Shown piece after piece: positions 5,098-6,789 of a DNA stretch of 6,789 nt. The position numbers were made by a program, and so were the translations under genes. The first letter of the stretch is position 1; each line of letters opens with the position of its first letter. A model generated the notes under the pieces. The model had not been told where the DNA came from. It did not search any database and saw only the letters and a program-made list of their open reading frames with translations. The DNA is taken from contig CAMOGZ010000081.1 in assembly GCA_946614405.1 (NCBI GenBank), positions 1-6,789 on the forward strand. The letters are read 5' to 3'. This stretch comes from an uncultured Eubacterium sp. (GTDB taxonomy: Bacteria; Bacillota; Clostridia; Peptostreptococcales; Anaerovoracaceae).

Positions 5098-6789
5098 ATG
5101 TTTTACGCAGACCTGGTCATAGATCACAACAGCAGGCATACGGATGAACTGTATACCTATGCCTCGGAAGAGCCCCTATGCATTGGCCAGAGAGTCCTGG
5201 TCACGTTTGGAACAGGGAAAAGTCAGAAATTCGGCTATGTCTTTGCCGTGGATGTGGAACCATCCATCGATCCGAAACGGATCAAGACCATCGACGGCAT
5301 CGATCCGGACATCAGCCTGACAGAGGAGATCATCTCCACGATTTCCTGGATGCGGCAGCGCTATGGGATCAAGTATCTGGACGGAGTCCGCTGCTTTGTG
5401 CCCCAGGGGAAGCCCCCCGCGCCGGGAAAGAATAAAGAACCATATCAGAATATCAAGGGTGAGCCGGACCTGGTGTCTGCGCTCACCCCGGAACAAAGCC
5501 TGGCCTGCAGGACCATTGGAAACGCACTGCGGAAACAGGAACCCGGACGGTTCCTGCTCCATGGCGTCACCGGAAGCGGTAAGACGGAGGTTTACATGCA
5601 GGCTATTGCCGAGGTGCTGGCCCAGGGAAGAACCGCCATTATGCTGGTCCCGGAAATCGCCCTGACCAAGCAGGTGATCGAACGCTTCGTCAGTCGCTTC
5701 GGAAAGAAACAGATCGCGGTCATGCACAGCAAACTGACCCGCCGGGAACGCTATGATGAGTGGGTCCGGATCCGGTCGGGGGAGGCCAGGATCGTGATCG
5801 GTGCGCGGACAGGCGTGTTCGCACCATTGGAAAACATCGGCCTCATTATTCTCGATGAAGAGCATGAGGCAACCTATAAATCCGATCAGACGCCGAAATA
5901 CGATACCGTTGACATCGCCCTGAAGCGGCTGATGCATCACCGGGGCGTGCTGATCCTCGGAAGCGCGACTCCTTCTGTGGTCTCCTATCAGAGAGCCAGA
6001 GAAGGGATCTATCAGCTGATCGAGATGAAAGAAAGATATAATAAGGTGCCGCTGCCGGAGGTGGAGCTGGTGGACATGAGGGAGGAGATCCGAATGGGGA
6101 ATCGCTCCATGTTCAGCCACAGTCTTTACCAGCAGATGCGGCAGACCCTGGACAGCGGCTCTCAGGTCATTCTGTTCCTGAACCGCCGGGGTTATTCCAC
6201 TTATCTGTCCTGCCCGGACTGCGGCGAATCACTGAAATGCCCGGACTGCGGCATCTCTTTGGTATATCACAAGCGGGAGAATGCCGGGATCTGCCATTAC
6301 TGCGGGCGGAAGTTCCGGATACCGGAAGAGTGTCCCTCCTGCGGAGGCGGGCCCATCCGGTTCTTTGGAACAGGGACCGAGAAAGTGGAGGAATTCACCC
6401 GGGAGTTGTTCCCGGAACAGAAGGTGGAACGACTGGATCTGGACACGGCCAAAAACAGCCGTGAGATCGACCGGATCCTGAACGGATTCTCTAAGAAGAA
6501 AACCAACATCCTCATCGGGACACAGCTGGTTGCTAAGGGTCTGGATTTCCGGAACGTCGGTCTGGTGGGCGTCATCGCGGCGGACGTCAGTCTGAACATA
6601 CCGGATTACCGCTCTACGGAGCGGACCTTCCAGCTGGTGACACAGGTGGCCGGAAGAGCCGGACGGGGAGACAAGCGCGGCAAGGTCGTGGTACAATCTT
6701 ACACTCCGGAGAATTTTGCCCTGCAGGCGGCTGCTGGACATGACTACCAGGGTTTCTTCCGACAGGAGGTAGTGGTCCGGCAGTTTATG
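5098..6789 (+). CDS. priA: Primosomal protein N' (PriA helicase), 3' end beyond the window
   Basis: PriA recognises stalled or repaired replication forks and reloads the replicative helicase. The visible 564 codons have no stop and run off the window. Residues 1-105 match the 3'-DNA-binding domain. The helicase core starts near 130 (LTPEQ), with Walker A GVTGSGKT (156-163), DEEH box (253-256), GSAT (288-291), GTQLVAKGLDF and QVAGRAGR (516-523). Eight cysteines form the two zinc sites: 372, 375, 381, 384, 399, 402, 412 and 415. Only about 25 residues separate the first domain from the core, so the usual winged-helix domain appears to be missing. By comparison with relatives about 110 residues should follow the window end, for a total near 675. 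The ATG lies 4 nt past the asnA stop and has no clear ribosome site, so translation is probably coupled to asnA. Confidence 0.95.
   Translation, partial: MFYADLVIDHNSRHTDELYTYASEEPLCIGQRVLVTFGTGKSQKFGYVFAVDVEPSIDPKRIKTIDGIDPDISLTEEIISTISWMRQRYGIKYLDGVRCFVPQGKPPAPGKNKEPYQNIKGEPDLVSALTPEQSLACRTIGNALRKQEPGRFLLHGVTGSGKTEVYMQAIAEVLAQGRTAIMLVPEIALTKQVIERFVSRFGKKQIAVMHSKLTRRERYDEWVRIRSGEARIVIGARTGVFAPLENIGLIILDEEHEATYKSDQTPKYDTVDIALKRLMHHRGVLILGSATPSVVSYQRAREGIYQLIEMKERYNKVPLPEVELVDMREEIRMGNRSMFSHSLYQQMRQTLDSGSQVILFLNRRGYSTYLSCPDCGESLKCPDCGISLVYHKRENAGICHYCGRKFRIPEECPSCGGGPIRFFGTGTEKVEEFTRELFPEQKVERLDLDTAKNSREIDRILNGFSKKKTNILIGTQLVAKGLDFRNVGLVGVIAADVSLNIPDYRSTERTFQLVTQVAGRAGRGDKRGKVVVQSYTPENFALQAAAGHDYQGFFRQEVVVRQFM

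Noticed and set aside
5176..6120. Minus-strand open frame of 314 codons opposite priA
   Set aside because: priA is unmistakable on the plus strand through the same bases. The antisense translation is rich in His, Asp and Leu with no recognisable domain.

Overview
The window looks like ordinary core-genome DNA from a Gram-positive Bacillota (Clostridia) species of middling GC content. This rests on gene content rather than a database match: a secreted SH3/glucosaminidase autolysin with a C-terminal cadherin-like domain, an AsnA-type asparagine synthetase, a QueH-type epoxyqueuosine reductase, strong GGAGG-type ribosome binding sites and no lipoprotein or outer-membrane genes. A Lachnospiraceae-like host is a reasonable guess, no more. 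There are no mobile elements, CRISPR arrays, tRNAs or rRNAs.

Layout. (1) 34-2367, plus: a 777-residue secreted cell-wall hydrolase with a signal peptide, four SH3 repeats built as two copies of a two-domain module, a glucosaminidase domain and a cadherin-like tail. (2) 2362-3279, minus: a YhcC-family (TIGR01212) radical SAM protein that converges on gene 1 with a 6-bp overlap. Each of the two genes has a hairpin just past its stop, lying inside the coding tail of the other. (3) 3280-3362: an 83-bp divergent promoter region. The -10 boxes of the two promoters overlap, and both sit inside a 9-bp inverted repeat that looks like an operator. (4) 3363-4022, plus: queH. (5) 4083-5093, plus: asnA. 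(6) 5098 to the window end, plus: the first 564 codons of priA, which begins 4 nt after the asnA stop.

How they relate. queH, asnA and priA run in one direction with gaps of 60 and 4 nt and no terminator between them, so they are probably one transcript from the promoter at about 3293-3321. Their functions do not form one pathway: tRNA queuosine modification, asparagine synthesis and replication restart. The radical SAM gene is read divergently from the same control region, so it and the queH operon may compete for RNA polymerase.

No undescribed multi-gene system is evident. The points most worth a second look are the interlocked 3' hairpins of the convergent pair, the shared divergent promoter with its dyad, and a compact PriA that seems to lack the winged-helix domain between its DNA-binding domain and helicase core.
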